From Paludibacteraceae bacterium (GTDB taxonomy: Bacteria > Bacteroidota > Bacteroidia > Bacteroidales > Paludibacteraceae), in assembly GCA_018433525.1 (NCBI GenBank), contig JAHDRA010000045.1, positions 1 through 64,000 on the forward strand: 64,000 nucleotides of DNA, in the 5' to 3' direction. A model generated the notes under the pieces. That model was not told the origin of the DNA, ran no database searches, and saw only the letters and a program-made list of their open reading frames with translations. The translations under genes and the position numbers were made by a program. This document shows positions 9,045-18,008 of the stretch, one piece after another. How positions within the stretch are numbered: the first letter of the stretch is position 1; the number at the start of each line of letters is the position of its first letter.

Positions 9045-9731
9045 TTATGCTGCAATTGCATTGTTTATTTCTTTAATAATTTTTTGATATTCATCTGCAA
9101 AAACCTTTTTAAATTTGTTTAAACCGCCTCTGTCAGTGAACACTGGCAATTCCTTAAAATCATCTTCATCTAAAGTCAGGTTTTGTTTCAAATGTTCTTT
9201 GATGTATTCCATCCATTTTTGTTGTTCTTCATTTAAATTTTTACCTGCTGTAACTTTCTGTATTGCTTGATTCACCCTTTCATCAGGACTTAACAAAGGT
9301 TCAGTATCTTTTGCTGCATGTTTAATCATGCTAATAATATCAACAGTTTCTTTGTGGTAAACAAATTTATGCGCCTTTTGCAAATTGGCTTCATCATAAT
9401 TGTTTTCTTTCAGTTTTTGTTTCAGCTCGTTCAATGCTTTAGTATTCCAATCATTCGGCTTATTCAATAAAATACCGATTGCTGCAATTTCATTTTCTTT
9501 ACGTTTTACAAATTCTGAAAAAGCAAGTAAATAATCTGTTGGTTTTAAACCATATCTGCCTTCTGCCTCAAACAAGACCATTGAACTAACATCGTCTTTT
9601 ACTTCGTATCCAACAAGAAAAACCTTTTTAGCTCTTTCGTAGTCCACCAATAGTTTTTGAAACTGCTCGTTTCTGAGTAGTTCCATCACTGATGTGAAGC
9701 TTTCAAATATTTCATTAAACGACTTTGCCAT
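9045..9731 (-). CDS. HsdR C-terminal domain protein (split restriction subunit)
   Basis: A 228-residue helical protein resembling the C-terminal domain of EcoEI-type HsdR, the region that contacts the methyltransferase core. It has no nuclease or helicase motif. Its ATG overlaps the stop of the upstream hsdR as TAATG, giving tight translational coupling. The two chains together are about 900 residues, a normal HsdR size. The clean stop-start overlap and intact downstream frame suggest a stable two-chain HsdR and not a sequencing error. A recent nonsense split of one gene remains possible. It lies between hsdR and the dinD remnant. Confidence 0.8.
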   Translation of the reverse strand: MAKSFNEIFESFTSVMELLRNEQFQKLLVDYERAKKVFLVGYEVKDDVSSMVLFEAEGRYGLKPTDYLLAFSEFVKRKENEIAAIGILLNKPNDWNTKALNELKQKLKENNYDEANLQKAHKFVYHKETVDIISMIKHAAKDTEPLLSPDERVNQAIQKVTAGKNLNEEQQKWMEYIKEHLKQNLTLDEDDFKELPVFTDRGGLNKFKKVFADEYQKIIKEINNAIAA

Positions 9732-11758
9732 TATTTATACTTTTCAAAAAATTTGGCTAATAGTTCGGCAAACTTCCCCATGTCGCCATTGGGAATATAG
9801 GTTGCAAATTTATCACGGGCATTCCCGCTCATATCTTTTTCAATCCTATGAAGTCGCTTTGCTAAACGCTTAGCGTTAGCCTTTCTGTCTTCATTGTTGT
9901 ATATTTTTTCAATGAGTTCTTTAATTGTAATAGTTTCCGTTCCGGGCGGGTCAATTTTAAAGTTATAACTGGCATCTTTAAAATATTTTATCAAAGTACC
10001 ATTAAAACAATCAAATATTACAAAATGTGTTTTCCCAATTTCATCACATTTTCTGGTTCCCCTGCCAAGCATCTGTTCCCAAAGAATGCGAGATTTTACA
10101 GGACGAAGAAAAACAATAAATTCTATTGAAGGAATGTCTACGCCTGTACTAAGCATGTCAACTGTTACAACAATTTTCGGATTGGGTCGGTTACGAAACT
10201 CTTTGATTTTTTTCAAAGGTCTGTCAACCGTTGGGCTTCCTGTAATTTTTGCAACAAAATCGTCACCTCGATTGAAAACTGATTTGCAAATACTAACTAA
10301 ACGGTCGGCATGTGAAATCATTGGAATATCGTTTGAAGCAAAAATCAATGTTTTAGGGAAACGACCTGTTCTTTTTTCCCATTCGTCAGTATATTTTTTA
10401 AGTTCTTCAACGATTTTCTGATTGGTGTCGGGAGCCGTGATTTTTTCTTCTATTTCGGTTGAAGTAAATTCCCTTTCATCTTCCAATTGGTCAATTTGCT
10501 CCCTGCCCGTTTCAGTATCAATCATTCCCACTTGTTCGCCTTCTTTCAAAAATGCTCCGTTCATAAGCACTTCCGAATTGATGGCAACAGCATCATAGTC
10601 CACCAAATAACCTTCTTCAATTGCTTGTTGTAACGAATAATTGAAAATCGGTTTATTGAAATAAGCAACAGTATGTGATGCAGGCGTAGCAGTCAAACCA
10701 ACCTTAACAGCATCAAAATGATTTAAAACATTTCTCCAAACATTGGTTTCTTTTGATGTGTAACCACGATGGCACTCGTCAGCAATAATTAAATCAAAAG
10801 CATGTGATGGAATAGAAAGTTTTTCAGCATCATCTTCGTTTTCTTCATTTTCACCAAAAGCACCAGCTTTTCCGTAAAGATTTATTGCCATTCTCTGAAT
10901 GGTGCAGATATAAAGAAATGTTTTTGTTCCATCAGGATTAGTTAAATAAGAATTTGGTAAAACAGTCGGGTCGTATGCTTCGCCTTCAAAGTCTTCTTTT
11001 TTAAATCGCTGTGAATACAATTCGTATTCGTCTTTGAATTTAATATTTCTTGGTGTATCAAACGAAGCAAAAGCAGTAACGGCTTGAGCAGCCAATGATT
11101 TTCGGTCAACCAAAAATAAAATTCGTTTAGCATAACCCGAAGCCAACATCCGATAAACAAGGTTAACTGTGGTAAAAGTTTTTCCTGTACCAGTTGCCAT
11201 TGCTAATAACATTAAGCGTTTTCTTTCTTCTAAATTATTTTCAAATGCTTGTATTGCTTCCTTTTGATAAGGTCTTAGTCCAGGAGTATTTATCGGTTTT
11301 TCTTTTAGCCACTGTAAAGCTGTTTCTTTGTTCGAATTAAACAAAGTTTCCATTGCTTCGGGAGTATGAAAACTATAAATCTGTCTGCTAAGATTTTTAC
11401 TATCTCTGGCATCCAAATAATAAATCAATTCTCCATTAGAAGAATATAGAAACGGGACTCGGTATTCATTCCATTCACCAACTGTCTTGTTTGCTCCTTT
11501 AGAATATCGTTTTGCTTGCTCTAAAACATTCGCTGCACCAACTTCAAGTTTCTTTGCTTCAACAACTCCAAGAAGTTTTCCATTAACTACTAAAGCATAG
11601 TCAGCAGGTCCGCTATTAGTCTGTAATTCTTCAATAGCGTGATTTGTCAAAATAGTCAAGTCCATTCCTTCAGAGTATGGAATAATAAGCCACCCAGAAG
11701 CTTTTAGCTGCTTGTCTATTCTTTTTTTTCTTGTTATTTTCTCTGATTCGTATGTCAT
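9731..11758 (-). CDS. hsdR: Type I restriction endonuclease subunit R (nuclease and motor part)
   Basis: The restriction subunit, which translocates DNA and cuts it. From the chosen start MTYESEK (11758) it has 675 residues. The N-terminal PD-(D/E)xK nuclease includes D53 and E68-A-K70. The superfamily 2 motor has Walker A ATGTGKT (188-194), the DECH box (327-330), a TATPAS motif and late motif GRGTRK. A longer in-frame start at 11860 would add 34 hydrophobic residues unlike the family, so it was rejected. The C-terminal domain is encoded separately by the next gene. This is the first gene of the minus-strand island operon. About 270 bp of non-coding DNA separates it from the right boundary repeat. 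Confidence 0.94.
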   Translation of the reverse strand: MTYESEKITRKKRIDKQLKASGWLIIPYSEGMDLTILTNHAIEELQTNSGPADYALVVNGKLLGVVEAKKLEVGAANVLEQAKRYSKGANKTVGEWNEYRVPFLYSSNGELIYYLDARDSKNLSRQIYSFHTPEAMETLFNSNKETALQWLKEKPINTPGLRPYQKEAIQAFENNLEERKRLMLLAMATGTGKTFTTVNLVYRMLASGYAKRILFLVDRKSLAAQAVTAFASFDTPRNIKFKDEYELYSQRFKKEDFEGEAYDPTVLPNSYLTNPDGTKTFLYICTIQRMAINLYGKAGAFGENEENEDDAEKLSIPSHAFDLIIADECHRGYTSKETNVWRNVLNHFDAVKVGLTATPASHTVAYFNKPIFNYSLQQAIEEGYLVDYDAVAINSEVLMNGAFLKEGEQVGMIDTETGREQIDQLEDEREFTSTEIEEKITAPDTNQKIVEELKKYTDEWEKRTGRFPKTLIFASNDIPMISHADRLVSICKSVFNRGDDFVAKITGSPTVDRPLKKIKEFRNRPNPKIVVTVDMLSTGVDIPSIEFIVFLRPVKSRILWEQMLGRGTRKCDEIGKTHFVIFDCFNGTLIKYFKDASYNFKIDPPGTETITIKELIEKIYNNEDRKANAKRLAKRLHRIEKDMSGNARDKFATYIPNGDMGKFAELLAKFFEKYK

Positions 11759-12154
11759 AATTCTAAATCGCAAGGTACAAATAATTCTCGGTGCAATGGC
11801 AAAAAAATGTGCCATTTGTGGGCTGGCAATATAATTTACTAACGCTATTTTTATTTTCAATGTTATTCATGAATGCTTCGCATTTCAAAATTTTTGTGCG
11901 GTGGGTAAAAAAATTAAAACATATTTGGTTAAGCAATGAGTGTCGGGTTATATGTCTGTCAGTTTCTTTTTTCATTTCAAGTTTAATATTCCATTTTCAA
12001 TTAGCTGTGTCGTTGTCTTTTCACCGCTTGTGCATACGCAACCACAATGAATACAATATTCAGACATGTGGGTTCCATCAGACATTTAAAAAATAAATTA
12101 TATTCTGATGAAATTAATGAACAATACAATCTAATTTTTTGGTTTGGAAAAGTT
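11759..12154. other. Upstream region of hsdR and right island junction
   Basis: No convincing gene. The part near 11759-12030 should contain the hsdR promoter on the minus strand, but no clear TTTG/TAnnTTTG pair was identified. The sequence ...TCACCGCTTGT just before 12031 marks the inferred right end of the inserted DNA. The remainder is the larger stump of the split dispersed element, followed by about 40 bp to the lplA stop codon. Confidence 0.6.
12031..12113 (-). repeat. Right stump of the split dispersed element
   Basis: It begins with GCATACGCAACCACAATGAATA and continues through ATATTCAGACATGTGGGTTCC to TTATATTCTGATGAAA, matching the intact copy at 27082-27182 from its CATAC position to its end. 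The missing first 24 bases are at 4496-4519. With the CATACG at both junctions, this indicates that the DNA between was inserted into a pre-existing element copy. Confidence 0.75.
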
Positions 12155-12889
12155 TCATATCCTATAATTCCATTCTTTCCGGCCGTATTTTGAAATAGTA
12201 AGTCTATAGATTTTCTTTATATCTTCATTTAATAAAAGAGAGAGTTCTCGAATCTGAAAATAAGCGAGCATTAATTTTGTAAAAGTGATGAAAAAATCGT
12301 TGACATCTTGAGTCCTTACGGTCGATCTCTCTAAAAAACTGCGAATATTTTCTACCGGTGAAGGAACAGAACGAATTGCTTTTTTATTGGTTGCTGAGGT
12401 TGGAATCAGTGATTTTTGTAGCTTCTCCATATCAACATCGTAAAGCAAGGTACCATGATGCAATTCCCTACACTTTGACACATGTGAGGCGGTTCCTGAA
12501 ACCTTATTTCCATCCGGAAGCCAAAGGTCTTTTCTCTTACCCACCTCAACAGGAATTTCCATTGAATTTAGAACAGAAATCACAGGCTGCAAAAAATCTG
12601 AACTTAACGGAGAATATCCTTTTTTCTTATTGAAAACAAAACAAAAATTCAAATTTCCTTCATCATGATACACGGCACCTCCTCCCGACAATCGTCGAAA
12701 AATGGAGATACCGTTTAAGTGGCAAAAATCCTCATTAACTTCATTGGTTACGGACTGATTAGAGCCTAAAATTACACATGGTTTGTTTACATAAAGCAAA
12801 AGATATTCATCTGTTTTTTCCGAAAAAAGAAATTCTTCGGCAGCCAAATTAAATTCCGGTATTTTATATGGAGAAAAAACAACCTGCAT
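12155..12889 (-). CDS. Lipoate-protein ligase (LplA-like)
   Basis: It attaches lipoate to the lysine of lipoyl domains, activating 2-oxoacid dehydrogenase E2 subunits. The 244 residues contain the family motifs ILGSNQSVTNEVN, FRRLSGGGAVYHDEGNLNF (the RRxxGGGAVYHD signature) and the conserved Lys of the DGNKVSGTA loop. The protein is shorter than E. coli LplA (about 340 residues). It resembles the catalytic domain with only a brief C-terminal extension, so a separate accessory domain may be lacking. It is the last gene of the minus-strand run that also encodes a lipoylated E2, which makes that E2 its likely main substrate. Confidence 0.88.
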   Translation of the reverse strand: MQVVFSPYKIPEFNLAAEEFLFSEKTDEYLLLYVNKPCVILGSNQSVTNEVNEDFCHLNGISIFRRLSGGGAVYHDEGNLNFCFVFNKKKGYSPLSSDFLQPVISVLNSMEIPVEVGKRKDLWLPDGNKVSGTASHVSKCRELHHGTLLYDVDMEKLQKSLIPTSATNKKAIRSVPSPVENIRSFLERSTVRTQDVNDFFITFTKLMLAYFQIRELSLLLNEDIKKIYRLTISKYGRKEWNYRI

Positions 12890-12920
12890 TGATAAAATTC
12901 AGACTTTTTTTATCCTATCC

Positions 12921-14219
12921 TTATTGTACGTTAAATGCCACTCTCAAATCATCTATTTCCTGGTCGCTAATAGGACAAAGATGCCCAATAGCCGAAGCCA
13001 TTACAAGTGAATTGGCTGAAAACTCTGCCACTTCCAAATAATCGAAAGTATTTAACAATTTATCTCCGGTAACAAATACACTGTCGTTCTCCACCAAAAT
13101 GACTTTGTTGTGGTTAAACATTTCAGCAACGCTGTCAATATCATTATAAATCAAACCGAAAGGAATGGACGGAACATCCTGAAGAAAAATCCAACTTTCA
13201 GGAATCGTGCGCACGTCAAATTTTGTACCGGTTATGGCATGTGCCATCAAATTTACCGGTTGCGTGCAAATAATGGAATTTATCTGTGGGTTCAATTGAT
13301 ATATTCGTTGATGTAAGGCTACCGAACGGCTAGGCGTTTTACCTACTTCAGCCATTCCTTTTTTAATCTGCACAATATCTTCGGGAACAATATCCCACCG
13401 TGCCACATTTTTCGGCGTAATCAAAAAATCGTCGTCTCGCCAACGTACCGACACTGTGCCGTAGGTAGAAATCATAAGCCCCTGATCACATGCTCTCCGA
13501 ATAATTTTTACCATTTCCGAACGCAAGGCTCTCTCGTCGGAAGGATAATCCACATTCATAAAATATGGGATATTGGAAGGAAGATGATTAACGTATCTTG
13601 CGACCTGTTCATCCGATAAATAATTTACTTCTCCTAATCTACTTGCATTCACAATTGTGCGGCAACAAAATTCAAGTGTTTCAAAACGCTGATAGGCATC
13701 CATCAAGTCCATCCCTCCCAAAACAACCCCATGATTCTCCATGATTACCGCTTTATATTGCGTATTCCTGAATTCGTTAGCAATTTTCTTTCCCAAATCA
13801 TCACTCCCCGGTGTCCCATAAGGAGCAAAACCTATTTCTCCACAAATATTATGGGCTTGAGGAACTATTTTTGTGTCTGGAACTTTATGTGCTATACTAA
13901 AGGCTACAAGTGCAGGAGGATGGGCGTGAATAATTGCTGTCAACTCCGGACGCGTTTCGTAAATGGCTTTATGAAAGGGAAACTCAGAAGAAGGTTTGTG
14001 CGGACCGATAACCGTTCCGTCTTTTTTCACGCACATGATATCGTTAAAAGTTAACGATCCTTTGTCTATACCCGATGGAGTAATCCATATATCGCCATTT
14101 TGATCCCTGATAGAAATATTTCCACCCGAAGTTGTGGTCATACCACTCTTGTAAATTCTTTTGATGATCACATTGATTTGTTCCACCGGATGCATCAGCC
14201 TAACATCTAATTGTTTCAT
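12921..14219 (-). CDS. Tandem class II aldolase/adducin-domain protein
   Basis: 432 residues made of two class II aldolase folds. Domain 1 (about 10-205) keeps the phosphate-binding SGGNIS (31-36), a Glu near 79 and the zinc ligands HAH (98-100) and H163 in ENHG. It should therefore cleave a ketose-1-phosphate-type substrate retro-aldol fashion. Domain 2 (about 225-430) is recognisable but reads CTQP where HxH is expected and VENDSV in place of ENHG, so it has lost its metal ligands and is probably structural. The gene lies 33 bp from the SorE-like gene and 31 bp from lplA. It may act as rhamnulose-1-phosphate or fuculose-1-phosphate aldolase; the substrate is inference. Confidence 0.85.
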   Translation of the reverse strand: MKQLDVRLMHPVEQINVIIKRIYKSGMTTTSGGNISIRDQNGDIWITPSGIDKGSLTFNDIMCVKKDGTVIGPHKPSSEFPFHKAIYETRPELTAIIHAHPPALVAFSIAHKVPDTKIVPQAHNICGEIGFAPYGTPGSDDLGKKIANEFRNTQYKAVIMENHGVVLGGMDLMDAYQRFETLEFCCRTIVNASRLGEVNYLSDEQVARYVNHLPSNIPYFMNVDYPSDERALRSEMVKIIRRACDQGLMISTYGTVSVRWRDDDFLITPKNVARWDIVPEDIVQIKKGMAEVGKTPSRSVALHQRIYQLNPQINSIICTQPVNLMAHAITGTKFDVRTIPESWIFLQDVPSIPFGLIYNDIDSVAEMFNHNKVILVENDSVFVTGDKLLNTFDYLEVAEFSANSLVMASAIGHLCPISDQEIDDLRVAFNVQ

Positions 14220-14252
14220 ATTCTATTTCTATAGTTTATAATTTAATCTAAT

Positions 14253-15530
14253 TTAATTTGATTTGTTTGCATTTGCCAACAAAAAAGCTTCAGCTTCCAC
14301 ATTCCATAATCCCTTATGTCTTGCACAAATGGAAGACAATTCTCTGAAAAATTCGCTGGTTTTCCCCAACTCTTCAAAATCTGAGATTGATGTCAAAGGC
14401 ATGGTAATATGAGTATAAATTAATTTTTTCCCACCCGGAATTTCAGGCAAATGAAGAGTAGCTTCGGATACAGCATTCAAACCTCCAATATGCGTTACTA
14501 AACCTGCAGGATCAAGACCCTCATTCATTATATCCAAAGCTTCTACCATATCTTCGTTGTTTCCCCCACTTGTGCCGGCTACATGCGTATAGGCATAGTG
14601 AATGTTGTAAAAATTCAACATGGCACTGAACTTGGGATCGCTTGGTCCTGCAAAAAAGTTGAGGCATCCATCGAATCCGAGAATGGCATCTGCTAATTCA
14701 ACAACCGATTTCACTGGAGCAAAAACAAATACATCATTGTAGCCATTACCGTTGGTTAAAGTTTTTAATTCTTCTACCGGATTTTGCATAACCGAAGTAT
14801 TGATATAACGAAGATCGATACCATGTGAAGCCGCAAAATCAACGGTATAGAGTGAAGCAGCCCTGTCAAGACGTGCTTGATCAATATCGGTAACTACCAA
14901 CAACGAAGGGCGACGATCTTTTCTGTGTAGCACAAAATTGATAGCAGCCAATCCCATTGGTCCCACACCAGCCAGAATAGCCATTTTTCCGCCATCCACA
15001 ATTCCCATTTTGTGTTCATAACTACCAGGCTTCAGATGATAATTGGCATGCATGGCGCCAATCACACAAGAAAGAGGCTCTGCCAGCGATGCCGGATAAA
15101 ATCCTTCCCCATGATAAGGCAACAAACAATTTTTCTCCATTACTTCATTGGGAATGATCACATACGTAGCATCACCACCAATAAACGGATAGCTGTATCC
15201 CGGCGCACTCAATATTCCTACGGGACCGCCTTCGTAATTCAACGCCGGCTGAATGGAAAATTTATCGCCGACCTTAAATTGATCTGCCCACTTCGAACCA
15301 ATTTCAATCAATTCACCTGCAAACTCATGACCGATGATCACCGGATTCTCGGCCACGTTATCGGGCACACGTTTGTGATCTGCTCCCTGTATGGCCGCTT
15401 TGTAGGATGACATACACAACGAATCGGAAACTACTTTAGCCAAAATTTCATTATCTTTTATGGGTGGCAATTCAAATTCTTCCAACCGAAGATCTTTCTT
15501 GCCGTATAAACGAACTGCTTTTGTTTTCAT
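14253..15530 (-). CDS. SorE-like zinc-type alcohol dehydrogenase (L-sorbose-1-phosphate reductase-like)
   Basis: A medium-chain dehydrogenase of 425 residues. From recall it resembles Klebsiella SorE along its length: KAVRLYGKKDLRLEEFELP at the N-terminus, IIGHEFAGELIEIG, NEVMEKNCLLPY, LAEPLSCVIGA, a Rossmann segment near GVGPMGLAAINF, then CLNFFAGPSD and HVAGTSGGNNEDM. The start MKTKAVRLYG (15530) was chosen; the upstream in-frame extension to 15590 has no family match. SorE reduces L-sorbose-1-phosphate to glucitol-6-phosphate, so a ketose-phosphate or polyol-phosphate substrate is likely here. The neighbouring SDR fusion carries a sorbitol-6-phosphate-dehydrogenase-like domain, which fits paired polyol/ketose interconversion. 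Confidence 0.85.
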   Translation of the reverse strand: MKTKAVRLYGKKDLRLEEFELPPIKDNEILAKVVSDSLCMSSYKAAIQGADHKRVPDNVAENPVIIGHEFAGELIEIGSKWADQFKVGDKFSIQPALNYEGGPVGILSAPGYSYPFIGGDATYVIIPNEVMEKNCLLPYHGEGFYPASLAEPLSCVIGAMHANYHLKPGSYEHKMGIVDGGKMAILAGVGPMGLAAINFVLHRKDRRPSLLVVTDIDQARLDRAASLYTVDFAASHGIDLRYINTSVMQNPVEELKTLTNGNGYNDVFVFAPVKSVVELADAILGFDGCLNFFAGPSDPKFSAMLNFYNIHYAYTHVAGTSGGNNEDMVEALDIMNEGLDPAGLVTHIGGLNAVSEATLHLPEIPGGKKLIYTHITMPLTSISDFEELGKTSEFFRELSSICARHKGLWNVEAEAFLLANANKSN

Positions 15531-15842
15531 ATTTTTTATTTTTAGAACCAAGAACCAAGAATCAAGACATAAGAGAATTTTTGAAGTCATGTATCATTCG
15601 CTGCAATTCTGAGAGTTTTTGTTGTAATTGTTCGTAAGGTTCGAGGTTGACATAGGATTGAAAAGACACTCGAGCAATATTAATTACCTAATAACGTATT
15701 CTTAAGTTTTTAGTTTCGTGTTTTCTTTGTGTCTTGGAGCCTTTGTGGCTGTTTTTGCCACCAAGACACAAAAATACGAAGTTGCGCAAAGTAATATTTC
15801 AATTTTCTCTTGACTCTTGAATCTTGACTCTTGATTTTTATA
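15531..15842. other. Repeat-rich spacer between SDR fusion and SorE-like gene
   Basis: No gene. It contains degenerate word repeats (CAAGAACCAAGAATCAAGA near 15547-15565; CTTGACTCTTGAATCTTGA near 15810-15828). It also holds an imperfect palindrome at about 15724-15790, whose arms include TTTGTGTCTTGG...GCCTTTGTGGC and GCCACCAAGACACAAAA. The same palindrome family occurs at 17919-17996. No terminator with a clear U-run was found, so transcription may continue across it. Confidence 0.6.
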
Positions 15843-17804
15843 TCATGCCAACATCACCTGCCCACCAGTAATTGGGAGTGCCTGTCCGGTTTCGCCACAT
15901 TGTTCCATCAGATAAAGGACCCCTTTGGTAACATCTTCAGGGGTACAACCCTTCTTCATCGGCACCTGAGCCAAATAATATGTTTTTACATCTTCTATCG
16001 TTTTCGCACCGGGAACTTTTCCTGCCTTTAAATACTGAACAAATAAACCGTTATCGGGATCACTCCAAAGCGGTCCCTCATAAAAATTACCGGGACAAAC
16101 AGCGTTCACTTTGATGCGGAAAGGAGCTAATTCCAATGCAAACGACTGAGTCAAACCAATTCCACCAAATTTGCCCCCGGCATAAGCAAAATTGGCTTTG
16201 CTTCCCTTCAATCCCGATTTGGAATTGATCTGGATAATGTCAGCATAATAATTTTTTGGGGCGAACCGAGTTTGCAATTTTAGGGTTCGGCTCACGACCT
16301 TTACGCCATAAAAATATCCGTAATAATTGATTCGAGTAACAAAATCGAATGTTTCCGGTGTCATTTCGTCCAATCCGCCGGCTCTAAGGACGCCAGCATT
16401 GCTTATGTAACAGTCGATGGCACCGAAATTGCAAACCGCATCGTGCACCAAACTTTCGAGACTTGCAATATTCGTAACATCGGTTTTCACGAAAACAACC
16501 CGATTGCCCCCGCAAAGCATATTTAATTCGCCGGCTGTCTTTCGACCTGTCTCTTCATTCAAATCGGCTACTACAATATTGGCACCTTCTTTCACCAGAC
16601 AGCGCGCGATGCCTTCGCCAAAACCTTGTGCAGCACCGGTAATCACGATGGTTTTGTTTTCGGCACGACCATTCGATTTTGCCGTTGACACACTTCTCCG
16701 ATAATTTTCGACTTCCCAATGATCGATGAAATCAATTTGATTTTGCGTCATTGGATGTTCTCCTCCAAACGATTGCGCCAGATAAGCCACTTTCATGGCA
16801 TCTTCGAATACATCGAGAATGGTTTCGCACTGTTTGGCATTGAGGCCGGCAGCAACAAGTCCGATTCCCTTCATCAGCAAAACATGAGGATGATATCCCT
16901 GTTTTTCGATAAAAACAGGAATTTGCGTTTCGGCTTCACGAAGCAAAGTTTCTTCCGAATTGCCGTCAAAGAACAGATAATTCGATTTGCAATATACAAT
17001 TTCGTCGGGAGTGAAAGGTTTCGCAATCAGTTTTCGGTTTTCGATATTCTCCGAGAAAAACGCTATTAGCGGATTATTGCGGACTTTTAGTGTTTTCAGT
17101 CCATTGACTGAAAGCATCATTCTGACCGCAGGAATCACCTTTTCTGCATCGTGGCTTGCAAGGGTTTCGTTCGAAGGAAGCGTTTTTTGTAACGATTTTT
17201 CGAGTGTGCTGAAAATATCAGAATAAATTTTCTTGATTTCTTCTATGGTATCTGCAGCTACAAATATTCCGTGATTTTGCAACCAGATAACATGAGGCTC
17301 TTCGTCGTAAGCAGCGCGAAACGCTTTTATTTTTTCTTCTACTTTTTTGAATAACACATAACCCGGATCGGTATATTCCACAAAAAGTGCTTTTTCGCCA
17401 AAAAGTTTTTTTAGCATGGATTCGGCTTGTTGCGAACACATCAGTGCATTCACGAGCGTAGGATGCAAATGCACAACAAAAGCATATTCGATAATATTGT
17501 GCATCGAAGTTTCCACCGACGGGCGCTTATCCCTGGTAAGCGTGGCAGCTGCCAGGTCGTTTTTAACTTCTTCTTCGCGCAAAGCGACATCGTCGCTGTA
17601 TTTTTTTTCGGACATCGGACGAAGTTTTGTTCTGTCGAGCAGGGCAAATCCATTTTCGGTGATGGTCGCCAGCGACGTTCCACTGGCCTTTACCCAAATT
17701 CTATCCGCGTTTTTATACGAAGTATTTCCTCCTCCCGCAATCACATAGCGACTGTCTCGGCCATAAAATTGCGATATTTCTATCAATTGCTCTATTTCTT
17801 TCAT
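15843..17804 (-). CDS. Class II aldolase / short-chain dehydrogenase fusion (RhaEW-like)
   Basis: 653 residues with two catalytic halves. The N-terminal class II aldolase domain has GGGNTS (24-29), the zinc motif HLHP (112-115) and NHG (177-179). The C-terminal short-chain dehydrogenase (from about 385) has the nucleotide motif TGAAQGFGEG, the NAG motif SNAGVL, a catalytic Ser in INSKSG and the Y-x3-K pair YAGGK. Its end (KKGCTPEDV, TGGQVM) resembles sorbitol-6-phosphate dehydrogenases. Fusions of this architecture in other bacteria (RhaEW; the B. subtilis YuxG type) combine rhamnulose-1-phosphate aldolase with lactaldehyde dehydrogenase. The rha genes on the same strand make that plausible here; the exact substrate is inference. 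Confidence 0.88.
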   Translation of the reverse strand: MKEIEQLIEISQFYGRDSRYVIAGGGNTSYKNADRIWVKASGTSLATITENGFALLDRTKLRPMSEKKYSDDVALREEEVKNDLAAATLTRDKRPSVETSMHNIIEYAFVVHLHPTLVNALMCSQQAESMLKKLFGEKALFVEYTDPGYVLFKKVEEKIKAFRAAYDEEPHVIWLQNHGIFVAADTIEEIKKIYSDIFSTLEKSLQKTLPSNETLASHDAEKVIPAVRMMLSVNGLKTLKVRNNPLIAFFSENIENRKLIAKPFTPDEIVYCKSNYLFFDGNSEETLLREAETQIPVFIEKQGYHPHVLLMKGIGLVAAGLNAKQCETILDVFEDAMKVAYLAQSFGGEHPMTQNQIDFIDHWEVENYRRSVSTAKSNGRAENKTIVITGAAQGFGEGIARCLVKEGANIVVADLNEETGRKTAGELNMLCGGNRVVFVKTDVTNIASLESLVHDAVCNFGAIDCYISNAGVLRAGGLDEMTPETFDFVTRINYYGYFYGVKVVSRTLKLQTRFAPKNYYADIIQINSKSGLKGSKANFAYAGGKFGGIGLTQSFALELAPFRIKVNAVCPGNFYEGPLWSDPDNGLFVQYLKAGKVPGAKTIEDVKTYYLAQVPMKKGCTPEDVTKGVLYLMEQCGETGQALPITGGQVMLA

Positions 17805-17918
17805 TTTTGTTTTTTTGCTCCCTATGAATCAATTTTCTCTAAATTCTTTTGTCTTTTTTTTCGCGACTTCGCGTCTTTGGGAAACAAACTCATCAGCGAT
17901 CAAATAAATTTTTTAATT

Positions 17919-17996
17919 GCCACGAAGGCACTAAGACACTAAGTTCCTCAAATTCTTTTTGTTTCTTTGCGTCTTCGCGTCCTTGTGGCGTAAATT
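17919..17996. repeat. Degenerate GCCACGAAGGCAC-type palindrome
   Basis: The left arm GCCACGAAGGCACTAAGACAC and right arm TTTGCGTCTTCGCGTCCTTGTGGC are imperfect inverted copies about 20 bases apart, between the PHP gene and the aldolase fusion. A similar palindrome occurs at about 15724-15790. Sequences of this type are familiar to me as dispersed non-coding palindromes in environmental bacterial genomes (recall, not searched). Confidence 0.6.
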
Positions 17997-18008
17997 CTTC
18001 AATCCAAA

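Noticed and set aside
11759-11860. N-terminal extension of hsdR (34 residues)
   Set aside because: The extension is hydrophobic and unlike the family; MTYESEK at 11758 is the usual type of HsdR start.
15531-15590. N-terminal extension of the SorE-like dehydrogenase
   Set aside because: The extra 20 residues are encoded by the CAAGAACCAAGAATC-type spacer repeat, and MKTKAVRLYG is the SorE-like N-terminus.
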